A stretch of DNA of 7,664 bases from Acidilobaceae archaeon (GTDB lineage: Archaea > Thermoproteota > Thermoprotei_A > Sulfolobales > Acidilobaceae). Location: NCBI GenBank assembly GCA_027044005.1, contig JALUDK010000346.1:1-7664 (forward strand). The letters run 5' to 3'. Positions 1-5,635 of this stretch are shown in pieces (position 1 is the first letter of the stretch; every line of letters begins with the position of its first letter). The position numbers and the translations under genes are program-made. Below the pieces are notes generated by a model that was not told the DNA's origin, ran no database searches, and saw only the letters and a program-made list of their open reading frames with translations.

Positions 1-50
1 GTCTGCTGAGGCACACCCCCCAGTAGCTATAGCGCAGGGTGCGGTTTCCC

Positions 51-461
51 ATGATCCTTGGCCTGATGAGGCATGGCAGGGCTGAGCCTGTGGGTGGCGA
101 TGAGAGGCGTCTAACTAGTGAGGGTGTGAGGGAGGTTGAAACCGCTGCTAGGATGCTCCCCTTCAAGCCTGTAGTGGTCTATACTAGCCCTCTGAGGAGG
201 GCTGTTGAGACTGCTGAGATCGTGGCTAGGATCCATGGTATAGGGGTTAAGATTGAGGAGGGTCTTAGGCCTGGCGTGTTCAGTGTTGAAGTCTTCAATA
301 GGCTGGCTGGTGATAGGGTCCTTATGGTGGGCCATAACCCGTCTATCAGTAGGGTTGCCTCCTTCCTGACTCGTAGCATGGTGGATCTTGGCACTGGGTG
401 GGTTGCGGTCCTGGAGGGGGATGCCGGCTCCTGGAGGCTGGTCTCGCTAGTCAGGCCCTAA
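51..461 (+). CDS. SixA-type phosphohistidine phosphatase (histidine phosphatase superfamily)
   Basis: Predicted small cytoplasmic phosphatase of 136 residues. From the ATG at 51 the protein begins MILGLMRHG, placing the catalytic RHG triad at residues 7-9, where E. coli SixA also has it. The family pattern continues with the DERRLTSEGV stretch, the TSPLRRAVETAEI block carrying the second phosphate-binding arginine (about residue 50) and the VGHNPS block with the second catalytic histidine (about residue 95). A GTG at 39 would add four residues, but the ATG fits the family better and has an AGGGTG ribosome site at 36-41. It is shorter than E. coli SixA (161 residues) but has all the motifs. 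Known SixA proteins remove phosphate from histidine on phosphocarrier domains. Crenarchaea generally lack such phosphorelays, so the substrate is unknown. The family is clear; the specific reaction is inferred. Confidence 0.88.
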   Translation: MILGLMRHGRAEPVGGDERRLTSEGVREVETAARMLPFKPVVVYTSPLRRAVETAEIVARIHGIGVKIEEGLRPGVFSVEVFNRLAGDRVLMVGHNPSISRVASFLTRSMVDLGTGWVAVLEGDAGSWRLVSLVRP

Positions 462-496
462 GCCCACTATTGTCACTCTAGAGTATAGACGCGGCC

Positions 497-550
497 TGAT
501 TCATATTTTTATACTGGTTAATATGATTATGTTGTTATGACGCATAACCG
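497..550 (+). promoter_or_regulatory. Promoter region of the substrate-binding protein gene, with possible end signal for the phosphatase
   Basis: The 119-nt gap between the phosphatase stop and the transporter gene holds one distinctly AT-rich stretch. A TTTATAC sequence at 508-514 is a plausible TATA box, placing transcription start near 537. A run of five T at 506-510 could also end the phosphatase transcript. A perfect inverted repeat GTTATG-ACG-CATAAC (534-548) lies at or just after the predicted start and could be an operator or a 5' hairpin. The TTG start at 581 follows a GGTGGG ribosome site at 569-574. The exact box is inferred. Confidence 0.5.
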
Positions 551-580
551 GTTTCTGAGGGTAGATAGGGTGGGAATGGC

Positions 581-1894
581 TTGGATAGCAAGGTCCTGGC
601 TGGGATCGCGGTCCTCATAATAATAGTCATAGCGGCTGGCTTCCTCATGATGCGGGGCGGCGAGGAGGCTACCACGGGGACAACAGCCACCGAGGCTGCC
701 GGTGGAGCTGGTGCTGGGGGCAAGGAGATCACTATAAAGGTTGGTCTCCTGGTCGACGAGACTGGGCCTACCAGCGATGTTGGTAAGGGCTATGCCATGG
801 GCGCCGAGGCTGCTTTCAAGTACTTCAACGACAAGGGGATATACACCAAGGACGGTGTCAGGGTTAAGATAGAGTATATCAAGAGGGACTACGCCTACAA
901 GCCCGACCAGGCGGAGGCCTTCTACAAGGAGTTCAGGGACAAGTACGGAGTTATAGCGATAATAGGCTGGGGCACCGCCGATACTGAGAAGCTTGCGGAC
1001 ACCGTGGCTAGGGACAAGATAGTCTATATAAGCGCCAGCTACTCCGCGAAGCTCACCATAAAGCCCTACAACTTCTTCCCCGCGCCCGACTATAGCACCC
1101 AGGCGTGTGCGGGCATAGCCTGGGCGGCCGAGCAGAAGCCCGGGGCCAAGCTGGCCCTACTCTACGACCACAAGGTAGCCTACAGTAGGAGCCCCATACC
1201 GGCCATAAAGGCGGTTGCGGAGGCTCTAGGCCTCCAGCTGGTAGGTGACTTCGACCTGAGCCTCAAGGCGACTGAGGCCAGCGCCGAGAGGGTGGTGAGC
1301 GACGCTGCGACCAAGAATCCTGATGTACTGTGGTGCGGTAACACTATAAGCAGCTGTAGCCTGGCAGTTAAGGCCATGGCTAAGGTCGGGCTAGACGGTA
1401 TGCTTCTAGCCAACGTTTGGGGCTTCGACGAGAGGGTGGTAGACCTGGTCGGGGACGCTGGTAAGGGTAGGATGGCTGGCGTGACGCCCTTCGTCTACCC
1501 GATGTTCGCCAAGGATATGGGTGCTAAGGGGATCGACACCGTGATGGAGGCAGCCAAGGCTGCCGGGTTCAGCGAGAATGACGTGAACCTAAGGTTCGTC
1601 CAGGGCTTCCTAAACGTGTGGCTGCTGGTGCAGGCTATAGAGAGGACAGACTCCACGGCGCTACAGGAGAAGGGCGGGGAGGCGTTGAAGGCCGCCCTGG
1701 AGTCGTCGTGCAACGGGGAGCCCTTCAAGTTCGGCGGCCTTACTGCTGATGATGTGAGGTTCTGCCCCGACAGCCACCTTGCGCACAAGAAGGTTTACGT
1801 GGTGGTCTTCAGCGATGCTGGTAGCCTCGAGATCCAGGGCCCATACGAGGCTCCAAGCCAGGTGGACTGTGTTAAGGCCACTATACAGGGCTAG
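581..1894 (+). CDS. Branched-chain amino acid (HAAT family) ABC transporter substrate-binding protein, membrane-anchored
   Basis: Extracytoplasmic solute-binding protein of 437 residues that would deliver a ligand, probably a branched-chain amino acid or amide, to an ABC importer. Residues 5-24 form an uncleaved-looking hydrophobic anchor (VLAGIAVLIIIV core). A Thr/Ala/Gly linker follows (about 27-48), then a type-1 periplasmic-binding fold opening with KVGLLVDETGPTSDVGKGYAMG (53-74) in two short blocks. There is no lipobox cysteine. Six cysteines (176, 252, 259, 377, 395, 430) suggest disulfides, plausible outside the cell of a hyperthermophile. The TTG at 581 is the only possible start: an in-frame stop lies at 566-568, and GGTGGG sits 6 nt upstream. 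An ATG at 576 is in another frame and stops quickly. The LivF-type ATPase follows after 62 nt, supporting the transporter role. The ligand is not determinable here; urea or amide is an alternative. Confidence 0.87.
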   Translation: MDSKVLAGIAVLIIIVIAAGFLMMRGGEEATTGTTATEAAGGAGAGGKEITIKVGLLVDETGPTSDVGKGYAMGAEAAFKYFNDKGIYTKDGVRVKIEYIKRDYAYKPDQAEAFYKEFRDKYGVIAIIGWGTADTEKLADTVARDKIVYISASYSAKLTIKPYNFFPAPDYSTQACAGIAWAAEQKPGAKLALLYDHKVAYSRSPIPAIKAVAEALGLQLVGDFDLSLKATEASAERVVSDAATKNPDVLWCGNTISSCSLAVKAMAKVGLDGMLLANVWGFDERVVDLVGDAGKGRMAGVTPFVYPMFAKDMGAKGIDTVMEAAKAAGFSENDVNLRFVQGFLNVWLLVQAIERTDSTALQEKGGEALKAALESSCNGEPFKFGGLTADDVRFCPDSHLAHKKVYVVVFSDAGSLEIQGPYEAPSQVDCVKATIQG

Positions 1895-1899
1895 CCTAG

Positions 1900-1912
1900 A
1901 GGCATAGTGCCT
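1900..1912 (+). promoter_or_regulatory. Short intercistronic hairpin between binding protein and ATPase genes
   Basis: A perfect 5-bp inverted repeat AGGCA-TAG-TGCCT lies just after the binding-protein stop, followed by a pyrimidine-rich CCCCCTCTTTCC run. It could stabilise the upstream mRNA or cause partial termination, giving more binding protein than ATPase. The arm is short, so it may be chance. Confidence 0.25.
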
Positions 1913-1956
1913 GCCCAACCCCCTCTTTCCATACCCTGTAGCCGTGGTGGTGTACC

Positions 1957-2742
1957 GTGTCTGGGGCGCTGGTTGAGGTTAGGAATGTCGAGATAATGTA
2001 CCATCCCTTCATACTCGTGATCAAGAACCTCAGCCTGGAGGCTATGGAGGGTAGGATAACCGCTATACTCGGCCCAAACGGTGCTGGGAAGAGTACTCTC
2101 CTCAAGGCGGTGTCGGGTGTTTTGAAGCTTGAGAGGGGTAGGGTTACGCGTGGCGAGATACTATTTGCCGGGGAGAGGATTGAGAATAGGGACCCTGATA
2201 CCGTGGCCAAGAAGGGTATAGTGTACGTGGCTGAGGGTAGGAGGATCTTCAAGGAGCTCACCGTCCAGGAGAATATAGATGCCGTCTCCTACGCCTGGGG
2301 GAACAGGGTCGACCCCGGTATAGTGTATGACTACTTCCCGAGGCTGAAGGCCAGGAGGAACACTAGGGCCGGGTACCTTAGTGGTGGGGAGCAGCAGATG
2401 CTCGCTATAGGGCTAGCCCTCCTAGCTAAGCCAAGGCTGATGCTCCTTGACGAGCCGAGCCTCGGGTTGGCCCCGAAGATTGTGAGCCAGGTGTACGAGT
2501 CGATAAAGCTGATGCATGAGAATGAGGGTATAACCATGATACTGGCGGACCAGAACGCTGTTAAGGCCCTAGATATAGCGGATTACGGGTATATCATGGA
2601 GAATGGTAGGATAGTGACTGAGGGCCCCGCCCAGCGGCTTAGGGAGGATAAGGATGTTAAGGAGTTCTACCTAGGCATGGGGGCTCATAGGGTTAGCTAT
2701 AGGACTGTGAAGTGGTATCATAGGAAGAAGAGGTGGATCTAG
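1957..2742 (+). CDS. livF: LivF-type ATP-binding subunit of a branched-chain amino acid ABC transporter
   Basis: Cytoplasmic nucleotide-binding subunit of 261 residues powering an amino-acid importer. Motifs in order: Walker A GPNGAGKST (39-47), the LivF hallmark block AEGRRIFKELTVQEN (92-106), ABC signature LSGGEQQML (141-149), Walker B LMLLDEP (161-167) with catalytic Glu166, the SLGL D-loop, and a switch region with Gln199 where most ABC ATPases have His. That substitution and the EGRRIF block are typical of LivF and separate it from LivG. The GTG at 1957 is the first start after an in-frame stop at 1939-1941 and follows GGTGGTG (1946-1952). The last ~20 residues (from about 241) form a strongly basic tail absent from E. 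coli LivF (237 residues). It lies 62 nt downstream of the binding-protein gene and is probably co-transcribed. The permeases and LivG are not in this window. The 3' end overlaps the convergent gene by 4 nt. Confidence 0.9.
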   Translation: MSGALVEVRNVEIMYHPFILVIKNLSLEAMEGRITAILGPNGAGKSTLLKAVSGVLKLERGRVTRGEILFAGERIENRDPDTVAKKGIVYVAEGRRIFKELTVQENIDAVSYAWGNRVDPGIVYDYFPRLKARRNTRAGYLSGGEQQMLAIGLALLAKPRLMLLDEPSLGLAPKIVSQVYESIKLMHENEGITMILADQNAVKALDIADYGYIMENGRIVTEGPAQRLREDKDVKEFYLGMGAHRVSYRTVKWYHRKKRWI

Positions 2743-3224
2743 AGGCCTACATCCTCTATTCCATCATCGTAGCCGTAGTCGTCCCACTCGCTGTATCCTT
2801 CCTCCTGCTCATCAGCCCCATCATCAGGGCTCCACTCCGGGGCGCCGTATACTATCATTGGTGGTAGGAGGCCCATTAGTATGAGGAGTGGTAGTACCGC
2901 TGCTAGGTCCCACTGGGTCCCGCCGGCTTGCTGTAGGCCTTGGCTGCGCTCCTCTATCCTTGCCGCGGCCTCTCTTAGTATCCTCATGGCCTCGTCCAGT
3001 GCCTGTACCCCGGCCTCTGTTAGGGCTAGCTCCTCCCTCTTTAGTATCCTGCCCCTCCTGATCCTCTTCACGAGTCCCCGCTCCTCTAGCCTTTTGACCG
3101 TCTCCTCTACTACCCTTGGGTCTACTGTGTGGAATAGCTCTTTGAGGCCCCTGACCGTGTTAACCCCCCGGTATACGGCGGCTAGTATGCCGGCCTCGAA
3201 GTAGCTTAACCCCGCCATGCCCAC
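2739..3224 (-). CDS. Membrane-anchored winged-helix protein with acidic C-terminal tail (putative one-component regulator)
   Basis: I do not recognise a named family. The 161-residue protein has a clear layout: a basic winged-helix DNA-binding domain (about 6-73), with helix ETVKRLEERGLVKRI and wing RRGRILKREELALTEAG; an amphipathic, probably coiled-coil helix (74-98); one hydrophobic helix (about 107-126, LAAVLPLLILMGLL); and a tail of about 32 residues with 14 Asp/Glu, several Tyr/Trp and no Lys/Arg. By the positive-inside rule the DNA-binding domain is cytoplasmic and the tail outside. The layout resembles archaeal membrane-bound regulators such as ArnR of Sulfolobus, which differ in having two membrane helices. 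GTG at 3224 or ATG at 3218 may be the start; GCGGGG at 3233-3228 could serve either. It is the last gene of the DUF401-acylphosphatase operon, 15 nt after the acylphosphatase stop, so it may control that operon or respond to the permease substrate. Function is inferred. Confidence 0.75.
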   Translation of the reverse strand: MGMAGLSYFEAGILAAVYRGVNTVRGLKELFHTVDPRVVEETVKRLEERGLVKRIRRGRILKREELALTEAGVQALDEAMRILREAAARIEERSQGLQQAGGTQWDLAAVLPLLILMGLLPPMIVYGAPEWSPDDGADEQEEGYSEWDDYGYDDGIEDVGL

Positions 3225-3239
3225 CTGCCCCGCGTGGCG

Positions 3240-3527
3240 CTAGTATATGATCTTGAAGCTGGTATACTCGCCCTGGTATGGAAGGAACTTGACGCTTGCC
3301 TCCTCGACCACAGCCTCCGGGGGCCCGTGTAGGCTCCAGCATATAACCCTCTCCACCGCCTCCCTATCGCCCTCCAGCACTGCCTCCACTGTCCTGCCGT
3401 CGGGGAGGTTCCTAACCCACCCCGTCACCCCGTTCTCCATGGCTACCCTCCTCATGTTTGCCCTGAAGAAGACTCCCTGAACCACACCCTTAACCACTAG
3501 GTGGGCCCTAACCTTCTCAGCCATCAC
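3240..3527 (-). CDS. acyP: Acylphosphatase
   Basis: Small cytoplasmic enzyme of 94-95 residues, the usual size, hydrolysing carboxyl-phosphate bonds such as those of acetyl phosphate, carbamoyl phosphate or 1,3-bisphosphoglycerate. The family signature is intact: GVVQGVFFRANMRRVA (about 14-29) with the phosphate-binding loop and its arginine (R23), then GWVRNLPDGRTVEAVLEG (about 36-53) with the catalytic asparagine (N40). The C-terminal strand SFKIIY also fits. GTG at 3527 and ATG at 3524 are adjacent possible starts; a strong GGGGGTG ribosome site at 3539-3533 lies in the 15-nt gap after the DUF401 permease stop. Spacing to both neighbours indicates an operon. Its physiological substrate is unknown, as for most acylphosphatases. 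The family call is very secure. Confidence 0.95.
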   Translation of the reverse strand: MMAEKVRAHLVVKGVVQGVFFRANMRRVAMENGVTGWVRNLPDGRTVEAVLEGDREAVERVICWSLHGPPEAVVEEASVKFLPYQGEYTSFKIIY

Positions 3528-3542
3528 CCTTACACCCCCAGC

Positions 3543-4820
3543 CTATACCGTGCCGGGCATGCCTAATAGGTGTACAAGGAGGAGTACGAGGAGGCCTGAG
3601 ATGGTTACTGCCGCCAGGGTTAGGAGCATCACCCTCCCTGGCCTCGCCTTGTAGTAGTCTACTGTTAGGGCGAAGCACAGGTGGACGGGGGAGGCCATAA
3701 CGCCCAGCATACCCCCAGCGTAGGCTAGGATAAGCATGGGGCCTGAGATGCCTTGCCCAGAGACCAGGTACGCGACCAGGAGGGGCATTGCGGTGGCTGC
3801 GAAGAAGTTCTCGCCCCCCGCCGCCAGCCCCAGTATGAATGGGATGGCGAAGACTATTGTCCAGCTAGGCGCCCCAAGCCCGGATGCTAGGCTGTAGAGC
3901 TCCTGGGGCGCCCCGCTCCTTAGGAGGAGCTCCTTCAGGATCAACGCCTCCAGTAGCACGCCATGGATCCGGGGGCGCAGTGCTAGCCTGAGCGCCTTCT
4001 CCAGCTCGCCCTTGCCTGGGCGTAGGGCTAGGAGTACTGCTGCCAGTGTTGCTATCAGGGCCTCCAGCAGGCTGGCTAGGCCGGTGAATACTAGTATGGC
4101 TAGTAGTATGAAGGGCCAGGTGGACCCTAGTAGCCCCCCAGTGTTGCCTGTAATGCCTGGGCACTTGTACTTGGATAGGGCTGGATATGCCACCGCCAAC
4201 CCTGCTAGGACCACTAATGGGGTTATGGGCCATGTTGTTGAGACCACTAGGCCTGGCTCCACGCCTAGTACCGCTGCTGTTATGACGACGCTCTGGAATA
4301 GGGGCCATGATGGGATCCAGATGTGCCTGAACCAGTAGTTCAGGTAGGATGCCCACTCTGCCGGCATGCCGGCCTCTTCTAGGTACCTCTTCCTCATTGC
4401 TATGGCTGAGACTAGCGCGCCTCCTGGCATCGGCAGTAACCCTATCAGGGCTGGTACGCCTAGGTAGCTGAACCTGCATCCTAGCCTGGTCGTCGCTGAT
4501 ACCAGGTCGTCGAGCTTGCCTGTCTCCTTGAGGGTACCTGCTAGGAGTAGGCTGAGGAAGATGTAGACTAGCACGCTCGCATTGTTCCACCCCGTAAGGG
4601 ATACTATGCTACCCAAGACTATGCCGGGGCCGACGGCGTATAGCGTGTAGGCTGTGAATACTGCTATCATTGCCCCTATAGCGGCTAGCGGCCCCCTGCC
4701 GCGGGCCACCATGGCTGCCAGTGCTATGTAGCCTAGCGTGAATGCTGCTAGAGCCTGCAACCCGCCGTACCCTTGATCCGCTAGGGATTGGGGTTGGGTG
4801 TATGGTTTTAAGAGAGACAT
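3543..4820 (-). CDS. DUF401 family integral membrane permease-like protein
   Basis: Polytopic membrane protein of 425 residues, almost wholly hydrophobic, with ten or more membrane helices. It carries DUF401 hallmarks: GLLPMPGGALVSA (127-139), NYWFRHIW (161-168) and the C-terminal ASPVHLC block (376-382). DUF401 is related to the ion-transporter superfamily that includes gluconate and citrate permeases, so an organic-anion or small-molecule transport role is likely but unproven. It heads the minus-strand operon with acylphosphatase and the winged-helix membrane protein. The start is uncertain. ATG at 4820 has no ribosome site and lies upstream of where a TCTTAAAA box (4813-4806) would start transcription (about 4783). 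TTG at 4760 would remove a hydrophilic 20-residue leader and begin just before the first membrane helix. The outer start is given here; I lean slightly to 4760. Confidence 0.85.
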   Translation of the reverse strand: MSLLKPYTQPQSLADQGYGGLQALAAFTLGYIALAAMVARGRGPLAAIGAMIAVFTAYTLYAVGPGIVLGSIVSLTGWNNASVLVYIFLSLLLAGTLKETGKLDDLVSATTRLGCRFSYLGVPALIGLLPMPGGALVSAIAMRKRYLEEAGMPAEWASYLNYWFRHIWIPSWPLFQSVVITAAVLGVEPGLVVSTTWPITPLVVLAGLAVAYPALSKYKCPGITGNTGGLLGSTWPFILLAILVFTGLASLLEALIATLAAVLLALRPGKGELEKALRLALRPRIHGVLLEALILKELLLRSGAPQELYSLASGLGAPSWTIVFAIPFILGLAAGGENFFAATAMPLLVAYLVSGQGISGPMLILAYAGGMLGVMASPVHLCFALTVDYYKARPGRVMLLTLAAVTISGLLVLLLVHLLGMPGTV

Positions 4821-4838
4821 TGAACCATGTATATGGGT
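4802..4838. promoter_or_regulatory. Divergent promoter region between the DUF401 operon and the rhomboid gene
   Basis: The box TTTTAAGA (4806-4813) reads TCTTAAAA on the other strand, so one AT-rich element could bind TBP for both directions, predicting starts near 4835 (plus) and 4783 (minus). It is flanked by inverted ATGGTT (4802-4807) and AACCAT (4823-4828) copies, 21 nt centre to centre, resembling an operator. A second AT patch, TGTATATG, sits at 4829-4836. No experimental start is known; this is inferred from sequence. Confidence 0.45.
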
Positions 4839-4864
4839 CTCGTGGGAGAGGGTGTCGAGGCGCC

Positions 4865-5635
4865 TTGGGTATACCTTTGGAGGATGAGAATGTCCCTACT
4901 GGTGGGCCGCCGCTGATCAACCTTACTCTTATACTGCTCAATATAGTCGTGTTCCTTGTCGGTGTGCTGGCTCCCTGGCTCCTCCTGCCCGGGGCGGTTA
5001 GCTACTCCGTGGTGGTGGAGGAGCTGGGGATGGTGCCCGCCCGGATAATGGCGGGGGAGAGGTTGTACACCCTGTTTACATCCATGTTCCTGCATGGCGG
5101 TATAGCCCATCTGCTGGGCAACATGCTCTACCTCTACATCTTCGGGGATAATATAGAGGCTGTCCTTGGTAGGTGGAGGTACCTTGCCTTCTACCTAGCC
5201 TCCGGGCTAGGCGCCGCGGTGTTTCATATAGCCAGTATTGCCTTCATGCCTGCTGGGGCCCTAGCCAATAGTATACTCTCCTCAGGCGTGAACCCCTGGC
5301 TGATACCTGCTATAGGCGCTAGCGGGGCTATATCGGGGGTGCTGGGCGCCTATCTGCTACTCTTCCCAGCCAGCAGGATCAGGGTTGTGACCTTCTGGGT
5401 TTGGATCCCCCTCTTCCTCGAGTTCCCAGCGTACGTCTACATAATGTTCTGGTTCCTGTACCAGTTCATAATGGGGCTGGCTGTGAGTCTTAGCGGGGTG
5501 CAGGCTGGAGTGGCCTTCTGGGCCCACATAGGCGGGTTCCTGACTGGGATGGCCCTCCTGCCCTTGCTTGCTGGGAGCGACGTGAGGAGGAAGCTCCTGC
5601 TCTACTACAGGTCCAGGATACTATCTAGTCTCTAG
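4865..5635 (+). CDS. Rhomboid family intramembrane serine protease
   Basis: Membrane-embedded protease of 256 residues that cleaves transmembrane segments of other proteins. TTG at 4865 is chosen because it gives MGIPLEDENVP, the typical rhomboid N-terminus, with GAGG at 4857-4860 as ribosome site. A longer frame from 4742 or 4802 would run back through the promoter and into the divergent gene. About six or seven membrane helices are visible. Catalytic and structural residues are present: HGGIAHLLGN with His77, His82 and Asn86; Ser153 in GASGAISG; and the partner His221 in AHIGGFLTG. A GRWRYLAFYL stretch (102-111) before helix 3 and an insert before the serine helix (about 131-148) are usual in archaeal members. 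It diverges from the DUF401 operon, and its 3' end overlaps the convergent MATE gene by 15 nt. The substrate is unknown; protease activity is well supported by intact catalytic residues. Confidence 0.92.
   Translation: MGIPLEDENVPTGGPPLINLTLILLNIVVFLVGVLAPWLLLPGAVSYSVVVEELGMVPARIMAGERLYTLFTSMFLHGGIAHLLGNMLYLYIFGDNIEAVLGRWRYLAFYLASGLGAAVFHIASIAFMPAGALANSILSSGVNPWLIPAIGASGAISGVLGAYLLLFPASRIRVVTFWVWIPLFLEFPAYVYIMFWFLYQFIMGLAVSLSGVQAGVAFWAHIGGFLTGMALLPLLAGSDVRRKLLLYYRSRILSSL

Noticed and set aside
1..85. Possible tail of an upstream gene in frame 2, ending with TGA near 83-85
   Set aside because: Only 28 codons are visible, it would overlap the phosphatase start, and other frames have stops at 7-9 and 24-26. 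There is no evidence to choose.
462..580. Box C/D sRNA or tRNA in intergenic gaps
   Set aside because: No paired C and D boxes, kink-turn pattern or tRNA arms were visible by eye in 462-580, 1895-1956 or 7429-7501.
1957..2742. Gln in place of His in the LivF switch loop as a defect
   Set aside because: This substitution is typical of LivF-type ATPases and not unusual here.
2881..3204. 107-codon plus-strand frame opposite the winged-helix gene
   Set aside because: Ser-rich antisense shadow; the minus-strand frame has a coherent domain layout and operon spacing.
3865..4590. 241-codon minus-strand frame inside the DUF401 gene
   Set aside because: It is a shifted frame of a clear membrane protein, rich in Arg, Ser, Pro and His with no domain pattern.
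4742..4864. Longer rhomboid reading frame with ATG at 4742 or 4802
   Set aside because: It would extend through the divergent promoter and, from 4742, into the DUF401 gene. The added residues are unlike rhomboids, whereas TTG 4865 gives the standard N-terminus.
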